Numbered from the stretch's first letter, positions 24,994 through 33,627 are shown. The stretch: DNA of 37,034 bases from Desulfonatronovibrio sp. (GCA_007121655.1 SKKD01000087.1:1-37034); one strand, 5' to 3'. Notes: generated from the sequence alone by a model not told the origin. Numbers and translations: made by a program.

Positions 24994-25455
24994 TCAGGAC
25001 ATAAGAATTTTGTTTATTTCCCTTGCAGCCAGCTCTACAAAGTCAGGAAAAGCCTCTTCCAGAGTTTTAGTGAGACCCTTTTTCCAGAAAATCTCTTCCG
25101 GTTCGACACCCACAACCGTGAAGCTGATTTTATTGCCCAAAAGTTCGGCCATCTTCAAAGAATCCAGAAGGCCGATACCATGCAGGGAAATGTTGTTTTT
25201 TCTTGTTTCAACCAAATCCCCTGCTTTCAGACGGTATAGCGTGCCTGGCTTGTTGCCTCCCCTTACCGCGTCCAGGACCAGAAGATAGCTGAATTTTTCA
25301 AACATGCCAAAAAAATCCTGGGTGAATATCCCTCCATCAACAAAGGTTACATTATCCGGCCAGGCTTTCTTTTTCAGTGCCTGCATGCAGTAAATCCCGG
25401 CACCTTCATCCTTCAGCAGAATATTCCCTATTCCCAATACTAATAGTGTTTTCAT
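24994..25455 (-). CDS. Hydrogenase maturation protease, HyaD/HybD family
   Basis: Nickel-dependent endopeptidase (family M52) that trims the C-terminus of a [NiFe]-hydrogenase large subunit after metal insertion. 153 residues from ATG at 25455; an upstream TTG at 25464 lacks a usable ribosome site. The three nickel ligands known from HybD are present: Glu17 in GIGNILLKDEGAG, Asp62 in LVLDAVRGG and His92 in SLHGIGLLD. No hydrogenase structural gene is in the window, so its substrate is encoded elsewhere. Confidence 0.9.
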   Translation of the reverse strand: MKTLLVLGIGNILLKDEGAGIYCMQALKKKAWPDNVTFVDGGIFTQDFFGMFEKFSYLLVLDAVRGGNKPGTLYRLKAGDLVETRKNNISLHGIGLLDSLKMAELLGNKISFTVVGVEPEEIFWKKGLTKTLEEAFPDFVELAAREINKILMS

Positions 25456-25602
25456 GATTTGCAAGCCCTTGAAAGTATCTAAAAAAGTTGCCGGAACATT
25501 AGATTCAAGAATCTTTTCCAGTTATGATTGTCTGACGTCCCGCTGTTTTACCATATAAAGGGGGCACTTGACAAAATAGGTCATTATTGATCAAACATCA
25601 AT

Positions 25603-25640
25603 TTTTATGATCTTATTCTTGTACGGAGAGGATCATAAAA
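25603..25640. promoter_or_regulatory. 10-bp perfect inverted repeat upstream of the TraB-family gene
   Basis: TTTTATGATC (25603-25612) and GATCATAAAA (25631-25640) are exact reverse complements with an 18-base spacer, about 90 bases before the gene at 25730. A TTGACA lies on each side (25568-25573 and 25644-25649), but neither has a good -10 at the right distance. An 8-base palindrome TTGATCAA (25587-25594) is next to it. Confidence 0.4.
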
Positions 25641-25729
25641 CATTTGACAGACTTTGAATTCAAATACATGTAAGAGAGCGGCAAACACCAAGAAAAAACA
25701 ATTCGGAAAAGACTTAAAAAACATAAAAC

Positions 25730-26923
25730 ATGAATAAAGACAGCCATATTACACAAAATCAGTCAAGCAATGAAAACCTGACTTATATCCAATTGAAAAA
25801 TAAAGATGTTTATCTGCTTGGAACAGCACATGTTTCCAAACAGAGTGTTGATGATGTCAAGGCAGCGGTCCTGGAAATAGAACCGGATACCATTTGCGTG
25901 GAGCTTTGTCACTCAAGGTATCAGGTTCTGGCAAAAGAGGACGACTGGCAAAAGATGAATATTTACCAGGTAGTCAAGGAGAACAAGGCATTGTTTCTAC
26001 TGGCTCAGCTGGGTCTCAGTACATTTTACCGCAAAATTGGAAAAAAGCTCGGAGTCAAGCCCGGAGCGGAAATGCTTGAAGGAGTACGCCAGGCTGAAAA
26101 AATCGGAGCGCGGCTGGTTCTGGCTGACCGGGACGTGAACATCACTCTCAAGCGGATCTGGTCCTCGCTTTCCATCTGGTCCAAGTTTAAATTGCTCTCT
26201 CATCTACTGCTTAGTGTGATATTTCAGGGAGATATCAAAAAAGAAGATATTGAAAAACTTAAAAAAAAGGACCAGCTCCAGCTGGTCATGGATGAGTTTT
26301 CCAAGTCATTCCCCCAGGTTCAGAAAGCATTGGTTGACGAACGGGATCAGTTCCTTGCACACAAGATATCAACCGGTACCGGACAAAAGGTTCTGGCTAT
26401 AGTGGGAGCGGCTCATGTGCCGGGCATCACCGGGTACCTGGACAAAGACATTGACATTTCTCCTCTGACCCGGATTCCGCCCAAGCCTGTCTGGCCCACT
26501 CTGGTCAAATGGGGCATCCCTCTGGTTATCCTGGGACTTTTGACGTATGGCTTTCTGGTCCATGGTGCTGAGCATTCAGTCCAGTCAATTTATATCTGGA
26601 TACTGATCAACGGGATATTCTCCGCCATAGGGGTGAGCCTGGCTCTAGGCCATCCTCTGACCATCCTGAGCGCTTTTGCGGCCGCACCCATTACCAGCCT
26701 CAACCCCACCATGGCTGCCGGCTGGATTGCCGGACTTGTTCAGGCGTGGGTAAAAAAACCCATTGTGGCGGACCTGGAAAATTTACCCCAGGCTCTGTCT
26801 ACCTTTAAAGGCTTCTGGTTCAATCCCATCTGCAGGATTCTGCTGGTGGTTGTTCTGGCCAACCTGGGCAGCTCCCTGGGCACTTTTGTGGCCGGAACCT
26901 GGATAGCCTCCCGTGTGCTTTGA
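25730..26923 (+). CDS. TraB/PrgY-family membrane protein
   Basis: Member of the TraB/PrgY family (distantly related to TIKI/GumN putative metalloproteases), named after the enterococcal pheromone-shutdown protein. 397 residues. The N-terminal TraB domain (about 18-245) has the hallmark GTAHVS (31-36), ELCHSRY (58-64) and a second histidine motif IVGAAHVPG (224-232). The C-terminal part (about 262-395) holds several membrane segments, as in PrgY-type members. The ribosome site before the ATG is poor, but domain similarity begins near residue 18, so this start is plausible. It is first of a run of plus-strand genes. The cellular role in Gram-negative bacteria is not known. Confidence 0.88.
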   Translation: MNKDSHITQNQSSNENLTYIQLKNKDVYLLGTAHVSKQSVDDVKAAVLEIEPDTICVELCHSRYQVLAKEDDWQKMNIYQVVKENKALFLLAQLGLSTFYRKIGKKLGVKPGAEMLEGVRQAEKIGARLVLADRDVNITLKRIWSSLSIWSKFKLLSHLLLSVIFQGDIKKEDIEKLKKKDQLQLVMDEFSKSFPQVQKALVDERDQFLAHKISTGTGQKVLAIVGAAHVPGITGYLDKDIDISPLTRIPPKPVWPTLVKWGIPLVILGLLTYGFLVHGAEHSVQSIYIWILINGIFSAIGVSLALGHPLTILSAFAAAPITSLNPTMAAGWIAGLVQAWVKKPIVADLENLPQALSTFKGFWFNPICRILLVVVLANLGSSLGTFVAGTWIASRVL

Positions 26924-26995
26924 TCTCCGGGAATACTGTAAAACCCTTATCATCAGGTTTTGGACCGTTGTTCAATAAGGACTTTTAAGACGGTT

Positions 26996-27310
26996 ATGAA
27001 ATTTCCAATGCGCATATTCGGTGAGGTCAAGGGACTTGACCCGGAAAAAATTGATTCCCTTTCCCGGAAAAATTTGTCACCATTTGAATTCAGGGATAAC
27101 TTCCTGGAGATAGAATACGAGGGTCCCTATATAGATATTGAGCCGCTTCTTGATGATGTCGTTCAGGCCCTGGAAGAACAGGGTTACGGCCATGTGGACT
27201 GTATCGACCATGAAAACTGGGAGGTTTTAAGATATCAAATCAGCCGGGGGTCATGGTCCTGCAAGAGAATAAACCCGGACAACGTCCTTGAGGCGTACAA
27301 GTGGCAGTAG
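26996..27310 (+). CDS. Small conserved-looking protein, unknown function
   Basis: 104 residues from ATG at 26996 (MKFPMRIFGEV); a TTG 12 codons upstream is also in frame, and AAGGA lies 14 bases before the ATG. Acidic and compact, no signal peptide or membrane segment. A central acidic helix reads DIEPLLDDVVQALEEQGYG, then HVDCIDHENWEV and YQISRGSWSCKRI. I do not recognise a family. It begins 73 bases after the TraB-family gene on the same strand and may share its transcript. Confidence 0.7.
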   Translation: MKFPMRIFGEVKGLDPEKIDSLSRKNLSPFEFRDNFLEIEYEGPYIDIEPLLDDVVQALEEQGYGHVDCIDHENWEVLRYQISRGSWSCKRINPDNVLEAYKWQ

Positions 27311-27465
27311 GCGGGAGTCGGTTTGTTAGATAAAGGATGCGCTTTTTTTGTCACTTGAGTAAGCAGGAAACGGACTTTTCTTCAAAAGCCTTATCAAGGG
27401 GCAGAAGTTAAAAAAGGCCACAGTGAAGTACAAATATGATATAAATCTTCTTAAGTTGTTTATGC

Positions 27466-28056
27466 ATGGGCGTGGTAATCATGACTGAACAGGACGGTAT
27501 TTTCAAAATGGCCCTGGATACCTTAAAGGCATCCAGGAATTTTATTTTTCTTGCCCTGCTGATATATTGCACAGCAGCTGTTGTAGGATGGATGTATCCG
27601 GAAAACCTGGATTTTTTGAAAAACCAGTTTGAAGAACTGGTCCATAAATTTGAGGGTCTTGGCCCACTTGGATTTATGGCCAGAATTTTTATGCATAATC
27701 TCATAGCCAGTTATCTGGCCATGTGTTTTATTGTTTTCTGGGGGATCATCCCCATGTCCCTGGCTGCATTCAATGGGCTTCTGCTGGGATGGTTCGCCGG
27801 GTGGATGGAAGCTCTCACCTGGACACAACTGTTGATTTTTCTTGGGCCACATGGCATTTTTGAATGGCCGGCCATGTTTATCGCCTTCGGAGTGGGCATG
27901 TGGAGAGGACTTGGAAACTTTTTTTCCCCTGAGAAATTGAGCTGGATCCAGCGCTGGAAAAGAGCCAATTCCGCCTACCTCATTTTTGTGGTGCCGCTTC
28001 TTTTTGTGGCGGCCATCATAGAAGGTCGCTATCATTTGCTGGAGCTGCTTTCCTGA
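27466..28056 (+). CDS. SpoIIM/DUF95-family integral membrane protein
   Basis: 196 residues. It resembles the stage II sporulation protein M family, which is widespread in non-sporulating bacteria where its role is unknown. It has a first membrane segment (about 27-45), a central helical loop (FLKNQFEELVHKFEGLGP) and a cluster of membrane segments from about 72 onward. The family-type motif GPHGIFEWPAMFIAFGVGM lies in the second half. The start could be ATG 27466 or ATG 27481 (MTEQDG); neither has a strong ribosome site. 155 bases separate it from the gene before and 23 from the gene after, suggesting a pair with the latter. Confidence 0.82.
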   Translation: MGVVIMTEQDGIFKMALDTLKASRNFIFLALLIYCTAAVVGWMYPENLDFLKNQFEELVHKFEGLGPLGFMARIFMHNLIASYLAMCFIVFWGIIPMSLAAFNGLLLGWFAGWMEALTWTQLLIFLGPHGIFEWPAMFIAFGVGMWRGLGNFFSPEKLSWIQRWKRANSAYLIFVVPLLFVAAIIEGRYHLLELLS

Positions 28057-28079
28057 TTCCTGTCCCTAATTAAAACAAG

Positions 28080-28601
28080 ATGTTATCCATGGATAAAAAA
28101 GAACAGTTAACCATAATTGTAAAAGACCTCTGCGATTACGCCCTGGACCGCGAGGACGTGAAGTGGATCACCGACAATGTGCCTGAATTCGCAGGTCTCA
28201 GCATTGATAAGCTGGAATACGAGCTACAGCTGTTGAAAATTGTCACTGTGGGCTGGAGCATCTCTTACTACCTTCAGGATGATCCGGTTAAGGATAAAGT
28301 AGTGGAGCCCTTCTGGCAGAACATTTATGAAGTTTCAGGCAATCTTTCCCAGGCCACCAGCCTGTTTATCGGAAAAGAAATTGATTATTTCAAGATATTG
28401 AAATGCAGACTGGATGATTATGTGCTTGCCATGTCCAGAATAAAGGACGACAACCCTGTATCAGCCATAGGGCCTGAGTTTGCAAAACATTTTGGCGGCC
28501 CGGATGACCTGTTCTCTTTTATGGCCGGGTCGAAAATGTTTATGGCCGCTCTTGGCGGAGTAAAGCAGTATTTACAGGCCGCGGGCTTCAGGGTTTCATA
28601 A
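28080..28601 (+). CDS. Helical protein of unknown function
   Basis: 173 residues from ATG at 28080, or 170 from ATG at 28089 (MDKKEQL). No signal peptide and no clear membrane segment. The sequence is mostly predicted helix with aromatic-rich stretches (VGWSISYYLQDDP, FWQNIYEV). It ends FFxxFMAGSKMF-like (SFMAGSKMFMAALGG). I do not recognise the family. It follows the SpoIIM-family gene by 23 bases, so the two are probably co-transcribed and may be functionally linked. Confidence 0.75.
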   Translation: MLSMDKKEQLTIIVKDLCDYALDREDVKWITDNVPEFAGLSIDKLEYELQLLKIVTVGWSISYYLQDDPVKDKVVEPFWQNIYEVSGNLSQATSLFIGKEIDYFKILKCRLDDYVLAMSRIKDDNPVSAIGPEFAKHFGGPDDLFSFMAGSKMFMAALGGVKQYLQAAGFRVS

Positions 28602-28752
28602 AATAACCGCATCTTGATCTACTTTTGCACCCACCGAAGTCGGCTGGTCAGATGCTAAACGGATCAAGCTTAAATGGGCGCCCTGCATTTGAATTTTAAA
28701 CACCCTGAATGGTAAGGGTTATTCCAATAGATTGACAACAAAAGAGGTATTT

Positions 28753-30057
28753 ATGAGCGTAAAATTCAAGAGAAAATTTTATATTTTCATTGCCCTGATT
28801 ATAATCGCCGGTGGCGGCGTGCTTTACCTGAAGTACGCGGACATGGAAGAACCGGTTGTTTACCTTCATCCGGAAGTTACTCACACAAATGACAGGCAGC
28901 CGTTTAAAATCGAGGTGAAAGACCCTGGCCTCGGACTGAAAAGCGTTGAAGTCAAGGTAATCCAGGGGGACAGGGTTCATACTGTAGTCACCGAGCAGTT
29001 TGGGGAAGCGATTGACAGCTTTAGAACGGAGATGGAGCTTCCCAGGCTTGACCAGGGCGAATTTCAGGTGATTATAAACGCTCTGGACAGGTCCATTGTC
29101 AACTGGGGCAGAGGCAATCTTTCCACATTGTCCAGGACAATGACCTTTGACAATGTTCCTCCGTCAATCTCCCTGTATTCTATGGTCCACAATCTCAATC
29201 AGGGCGGCTCAGGCCTGACGATTTATGAATTGTCCAAGGATGTGGTCAAAACCGGTGTTGTTGTGGGAGATTATTTTTTTCCTGCCTACAGGCAGCCGGA
29301 CGGCAAATATCATTGTCTGTTCGCTTTCCCCCATGATGCGGATACAAAAAGCGACATTCCAAGGATACTGGCCAGGGACAGGGCAGGGAACGAACAGATT
29401 TCAGGAATCAACTATCATGTAAATTCAAGAAGCTTCAGGCACGACCGCCTGAATATCGGCGATAATTTTCTTCGTTCCCAGATGCCTCAGTTTGAAAGGG
29501 ATTTCCCCGAGGAGAATGATCCTTTTGATATATTTTTAAAGGTGAACAGACAAATGCGCCAGGACAACCGGACTAAGGTCGAGGAGATAGCCGGAAAAAC
29601 ATCCCATGTGCTGGACTTTGAGGGCGTCTTTCTCAGAAAGTCCAACTCGGCACAGATGGCCGGTTTTGCCGATCGCAGGACCTATTACTACCAGGACCAG
29701 GAGATTGACCGGCAGGTGCATCTCGGCGTTGACCTGGCCTCTACGGCCCAGGCACCGATTCCCGCAGCCAACAAAGGGAAGGTGGTTTTTACCGGGATCA
29801 TCGGAATTTACGGCCAGACAGTTGTCATTGACCACGGTATAGGCCTTCAGACTTTGTACGCCCATTTAAGCAGCATAGATGTACAGGAAGGCCAGATGGT
29901 CGCCAAGGGAGAAATCATCGGACGCACCGGAACCACAGGTTTGGCTGTTGGGGATCACCTGCACTTTGAGGTTCTGGTGTCGGGCATTTCAGTCAATCCG
30001 GTTGAATGGTGGGATATTAACTGGATCAATAATAACATCAACAGCAAGCTGCAGTAG
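28753..30057 (+). CDS. Membrane-anchored LytM-type (M23) peptidase
   Basis: Peptidoglycan endopeptidase-like protein facing the periplasm. 434 residues from ATG at 28753, chosen for AGAGGT 5 bases upstream. A single N-terminal membrane anchor (about 8-26, no cleavage site) precedes a beta-rich region (about 35-225) that looks like Ig-type repeats, then a linker. The M23 domain lies at about 318-418. Zinc ligands His323, Asp327 (HLGVDLAS) and His404, and catalytic His371 (YAHLSS) and His402 (GDHLHFEV) are all present, so it should be active rather than an EnvC/NlpD-type inactive activator. A terminator follows. Confidence 0.93.
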   Translation: MSVKFKRKFYIFIALIIIAGGGVLYLKYADMEEPVVYLHPEVTHTNDRQPFKIEVKDPGLGLKSVEVKVIQGDRVHTVVTEQFGEAIDSFRTEMELPRLDQGEFQVIINALDRSIVNWGRGNLSTLSRTMTFDNVPPSISLYSMVHNLNQGGSGLTIYELSKDVVKTGVVVGDYFFPAYRQPDGKYHCLFAFPHDADTKSDIPRILARDRAGNEQISGINYHVNSRSFRHDRLNIGDNFLRSQMPQFERDFPEENDPFDIFLKVNRQMRQDNRTKVEEIAGKTSHVLDFEGVFLRKSNSAQMAGFADRRTYYYQDQEIDRQVHLGVDLASTAQAPIPAANKGKVVFTGIIGIYGQTVVIDHGIGLQTLYAHLSSIDVQEGQMVAKGEIIGRTGTTGLAVGDHLHFEVLVSGISVNPVEWWDINWINNNINSKLQ

Positions 30058-30081
30058 TTTAGATAAAAAGAAAAGGTAACG

Positions 30082-30133
30082 GGTCCGGAAAAGGGCTGGA
30101 TTTGAAATGTCATGACCCCTTTCCGGACCTTTT
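30082..30133 (+). terminator. Intrinsic terminator after the M23 peptidase gene
   Basis: GGTCCGGAAA (30082-30091) pairs with TTTCCGGACC (30120-30129), extended by GGG/CCC across a one-base bulge, and is followed by TTTT. It starts 25 bases after the stop codon. Confidence 0.8.
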
Positions 30134-30194
30134 ACTTTATGAAGTAACTTTAAACTTATCAGCAATTATTCCAAAATATTATATTTTTATCATA

Positions 30195-30394
30195 CAGATT
30201 GCTTCTGTCGCTTCGCTCCCTCGCAATGACAAATGGAGGCGTAACCAAGCCGTGACTATTGGTTTGTCGTGCAGATTGCTTCTGTCGCTTCGCTCCCTCG
30301 CAATGACAGGTGAGGCGTAACTAAGCCGTGACTATTGGTTTGTCATGCAGACTGCTTCTGTCGCTTCGCTCTCTCGCAATGACAGGTGAGGCGA
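30195..30394. repeat. Three tandem copies of a 76-77 base REP-like unit
   Basis: Copies start at 30195, 30272 and 30348; the third is truncated after about 47 bases. Each begins CAGATTGCTTCTGTCGCTTC and runs through GCTCCCTCGCAATGACA; the first two continue with a near-identical 40-base tail ending TTTGTCRTG. The core, read in reverse (TGTCATTGCGAGGGAGCG then GAAGCAATCT), is like a dispersed repeat I recall from many bacterial genomes. Non-coding; no plausible protein spans it. Confidence 0.88.
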
Positions 30395-30408
30395 TGCTCC
30401 CTGGTCTC

Positions 30409-30438
30409 TTCTTCCTCTCTTCCTCTCTTCCTCTCTTC
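30409..30438. repeat. 8-base polypyrimidine tandem repeat
   Basis: About three and a half copies of CTTCCTCT in a row, all C/T on the plus strand. This is the kind of tract that can slip in replication or form triplex DNA. It sits between the REP-like copies and the 15-base tandem repeat. Confidence 0.8.
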
Positions 30439-30440
30439 AA

Positions 30441-30556
30441 AATTCCGGAATTCCTCAATTCCGAAATTCCTCAATCCTGAATTCCTCAATCCTGAATTCC
30501 TGAATCCTGAATTCCTGAATCCTGAATTCCTGAATCCTGAATTCCTGAATTCCGGC
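30441..30556. repeat. 15-base tandem repeat (AATTCCTGAATCCTG unit)
   Basis: Four consecutive units lie at 30480-30539: the first carries TCAAT in place of TGAAT, the other three are exact. A partial fifth begins at 30540, and two to three diverged units precede it (TCAAT variants at 30449 and 30465). Because 15 is a multiple of three, one plus-strand frame stays open as repeated NPEFL, but it has no ribosome site and no family, so I treat it as non-coding. Confidence 0.88.
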
Positions 30557-30635
30557 TGTCATTGCGAGCGAGTCCTCGAGCGCGGCAATCTCATTCTCAT
30601 TGGCACAGAAGGTTGCGAACAAAGCGAAGCAATCT
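30557..30635. repeat. Inverted, interrupted REP-like copy
   Basis: TGTCATTGCGAG (30557-30568) and GCGAAGCAATCT (30624-30635) are the two ends of the REP-like core in the opposite orientation to the copies at 30195-30394, split by about 55 bases. Its outer GAAGCAATCT mirrors AGATTGCTTC at 30196-30205, so the whole cluster is bounded by inverted 10-base ends. The remaining bases to 30711 show only another GCGAGCGCGGCAATC fragment. Confidence 0.7.
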
Positions 30636-30711
30636 ATAAAGCATAGATCATTTCAAGTTACTTGTCGGTTGGTCCCGGGCCGCCCAGGCGAGCGCGGCAA
30701 TCACCCTTCTG

Positions 30712-33627
30712 CTAAAGTATTCTGAACCTGTTTTCCAGTCCTAACTCCGGGGCCGCCTTTTCCACCTGTTCTTCGCCCCCCATTACGCAGATCATGCCCG
30801 GATCATTTTTTAATCCGAAGTCCAGGGCTTTGCCGAATTCTCTGAAATCATCCAGGCTGGTTTCAAGAATCTGCTCCCTTACCTTTTGACGGTGCTGGTC
30901 GGTGATTCCCGCCATATATCTGGCCAGGGAGGAAAATCCTTTGGCATCCGGCAGCTGATAGGAGTCCATTTCACCGATGGCCCCGATAACGGCTTTTTCC
31001 ACTTCATCCTTGTCCAGTTCGTCCCGGATCAGATAAGCGCCCGAACCCAGAAATGCCTTTATGGTTTCCAGGATATTGGGGTCGCGGTAGGATGCAAAGG
31101 CCACGAAGTTGGACAGGTAGTCATAACTGCCGAATGCCCCGTACGCGCCTCCCTGTACCCTTATCTGGTCCCAGAGCCAGCTGGCCCGCAGGAATCTGCT
31201 CGCCACCAGGCTGGAGCCGTGAAATTTATAACCCGATGACTTGAGATCAACTGATTTTCCCACATAGTTTACCTGGGCGGGAATGAACATGCCTTCATTT
31301 CCATGCATGCAACATGATACCCAGGTTGAAGGGGAAATATTATGCCGGGGTATAAGGCTGAAAAAGTTGTCCGTGGAGTTTTGATTCAGGTCAAAAAGGC
31401 TTTGTTCGGAAGTAATATTAACCAGCATGGCGTCCTTGTGGAAAAGGAGAAATTTTATTTCCTCCAGGTCCATTCTGACCCTGTCCCAATCCTTGTCTAT
31501 GAGTCTGGCAAGGTGTCTGAGAAAAAGCAGATAGCTTATTCCCGACATATGTTCCTGGGACCAGTCAGCCTCATTGTACCTTGCTTTCAGGCGCATGCTC
31601 ACGAATCTGTGTCCGGCCGGGACAAGGCTTTGCTCCAGGGAGGCTTTTTCTTCAAGGACTATCTGTCTGAATCTCTCTTTATTGTCCAGGTTGACGTCCA
31701 TGATGATGTCTTTCAGGATGTTGTACAATTCCTCTATGTTTTCGGGAAGTGACTTGCCTCTCAAAAAAAGGCGGCAGGCGCTGTGGTCCTGTCCCATTAT
31801 AGTATGCGCGAATATCGCCGGAGAAATTCCGCCGGTTTTTTGCCTGATCCTGGTGGTCAGCCTGACAAAATCCTGCTTTTTTGTGCCCATTTCCACCAGA
31901 GCCCGGCCGAACAGCGGCGCATAGGAAAGGTACCTCTGGGGAAGGAAGTGTAAGTCGAATCCAAGATCCAGGTAGTAAATTCCGGCTGTGGGCTGTGGAT
32001 GAAACAGGACTTTGACCTGATTAATTTCTGTTTCCTCTCTCGTGGTAATCTTAATTTCCTTTTCCAGATCATTGCGCCCGAGTCTTGGTATCCTGGCCAG
32101 TTCCTCGGGGTCGTCCTGCGCGGACTGGACTTTTTTAAGCTCCCGGGTGTTTTCAATTACTTTTTCCAGCTCTTCTTCTGACAGGCGCTGCTTAACCCGG
32201 TCAAGAGCGGAATTCTCTTTTTCCTGGAGCCTGGCCTCAAGGTCGGGATCAGGCTCGAGAACAACAACCGATTTATGGGAATTGTCCAGAAGGTAATCTT
32301 TGATCAGATTCTCAAATATCTTTTCATTATTTTCCAGCCGCTTCTTAATCTCATCAAGCACAGGTGAAAACTCAACCAGGGTAAAGGGGCTTCCATCATA
32401 AAGCCAGGTGGTCAGAGCCCGGAACATCACAGCCATTCCCCTGGGAAAAGAGCCCGTGTTATTTTCGCGCAGGGCGAACTCAAGACTGTTCAGGGCGGCC
32501 ATGATTATTTCAGGATCAATCCCTTGCCCGGCCAGATCTTTCAGGGTGGACTCTATCAGCTTTTCCACCTTGTCCAGATTTCTGGATTCCACTCCCATAA
32601 GGCCGGTGGAATAATACATCTGCAGAATGTCCGTCTCCAGTCCCGTCCCTGTCAGATCTTCTCCGAGGCCGGATTCGATGAGCACCCTGCGCAGTGGCGA
32701 GGCAGGCATACCGGTCAGGATAAAATCCAGAATGCGCAGGCTGAGGTTCAGCTGGGCATCAAAGGTGTCCGGCAAAAGCCAGTTGATCGTCAGGTAACAT
32801 TTGGGATCGTTTTCTCCCGAAGAGCTGTACTGTTTGACTATTTTCCGGTTAAGACTTTTTTTACTCTGAGTTATAACAGTTGAATCAACTTCAAGCTTGT
32901 CAAATTCGTCCAGATACACAGCCAGTTTATTCAGCCTTTCGTCCTCAGGATTATCCCCGTAAAAAAATATAAAAGCATTGGATGGATGGTAAAACTTTTT
33001 ATGGAAATCAATAAAGTCTTCATAGGTCAGGGTGGGTATTTTTTCCGGATCCCCTCCGGCGTCAAAGCCATAGGTGGAGTCGGGGAATATTGACTGCTGG
33101 GAATAATCGGCCAGCAGACTTTCAGGTGAAGAGTACGCGCCTTTCATTTCATTAAAAACTACGCCTTTGTATTTAAGGGGAGATCCGGGCTGTTCCAGTT
33201 CATAGTGCCAGCCTTCCTGTTCAAAGATATGTCTGGAAATACTGGGATAAAATACGGAGTCCAGATAAACGTCCATGAGGTTGTAAAAGTCCTGTATGTT
33301 CTGGCTGGCCACCGGATAGCAGGTCTTGTCAGGAAATGTGACCGCGTTGAGGAAGGTCTGCAAAGAACTCTTGAGGAGTTCGACAAAAGGTTCCTTTACT
33401 TTGTATTTGCGTGACCCGCACAGCACCGAATGCTCCAGAATATGGGGGACTCCGGTATTGTCCCGGGGAGGTGTGCGGAAATTTATACTGAAGACCTTGT
33501 TCTCATCATCATTGAGCAGGGAAAGAATTCTGGCTCCTGTTTTTTTATGTACAAAAAGCCTGGCCCTGGAGTTGATCTCCGAAATTTGCTTTTCTTCCAT
33601 CAGATCATATTTTTCAGAATAACTCAC
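30712..33627 (-). CDS. M16C zinc metalloprotease, presequence-protease (PreP) type
   Basis: Large two-half peptidase of the insulinase superfamily; characterised relatives degrade unfolded peptides inside a closed chamber. 971 residues, the normal single-chain M16C size. The inverted zinc motif H62-I-L-E-H66 and the third ligand Glu160 (VVFNEMKGAYSSPES) are present. A middle M16C-associated helical region (about 450-540, charged) links to the inactive C-terminal half. No signal peptide, so a cytoplasmic location is expected. Translation starts at GTG (33627), supported by AGGAGG 6 bases upstream. A single-gene unit, convergent with the M23 gene across the repeat cluster. Confidence 0.93.
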   Translation of the reverse strand: MSYSEKYDLMEEKQISEINSRARLFVHKKTGARILSLLNDDENKVFSINFRTPPRDNTGVPHILEHSVLCGSRKYKVKEPFVELLKSSLQTFLNAVTFPDKTCYPVASQNIQDFYNLMDVYLDSVFYPSISRHIFEQEGWHYELEQPGSPLKYKGVVFNEMKGAYSSPESLLADYSQQSIFPDSTYGFDAGGDPEKIPTLTYEDFIDFHKKFYHPSNAFIFFYGDNPEDERLNKLAVYLDEFDKLEVDSTVITQSKKSLNRKIVKQYSSSGENDPKCYLTINWLLPDTFDAQLNLSLRILDFILTGMPASPLRRVLIESGLGEDLTGTGLETDILQMYYSTGLMGVESRNLDKVEKLIESTLKDLAGQGIDPEIIMAALNSLEFALRENNTGSFPRGMAVMFRALTTWLYDGSPFTLVEFSPVLDEIKKRLENNEKIFENLIKDYLLDNSHKSVVVLEPDPDLEARLQEKENSALDRVKQRLSEEELEKVIENTRELKKVQSAQDDPEELARIPRLGRNDLEKEIKITTREETEINQVKVLFHPQPTAGIYYLDLGFDLHFLPQRYLSYAPLFGRALVEMGTKKQDFVRLTTRIRQKTGGISPAIFAHTIMGQDHSACRLFLRGKSLPENIEELYNILKDIIMDVNLDNKERFRQIVLEEKASLEQSLVPAGHRFVSMRLKARYNEADWSQEHMSGISYLLFLRHLARLIDKDWDRVRMDLEEIKFLLFHKDAMLVNITSEQSLFDLNQNSTDNFFSLIPRHNISPSTWVSCCMHGNEGMFIPAQVNYVGKSVDLKSSGYKFHGSSLVASRFLRASWLWDQIRVQGGAYGAFGSYDYLSNFVAFASYRDPNILETIKAFLGSGAYLIRDELDKDEVEKAVIGAIGEMDSYQLPDAKGFSSLARYMAGITDQHRQKVREQILETSLDDFREFGKALDFGLKNDPGMICVMGGEEQVEKAAPELGLENRFRIL

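Noticed and set aside
30195-30394. CRISPR array
   Set aside because: The repeated unit is 76-77 bases and near-identical throughout the first two copies, with no short repeat plus unique spacer structure, and no cas gene is in the window.
30386-30646. Plus-strand frame with repeated FLNPE units
   Set aside because: It arises from the 15-base DNA repeat; it has no ribosome site, begins within the REP-like copies and ends in the inverted copy.
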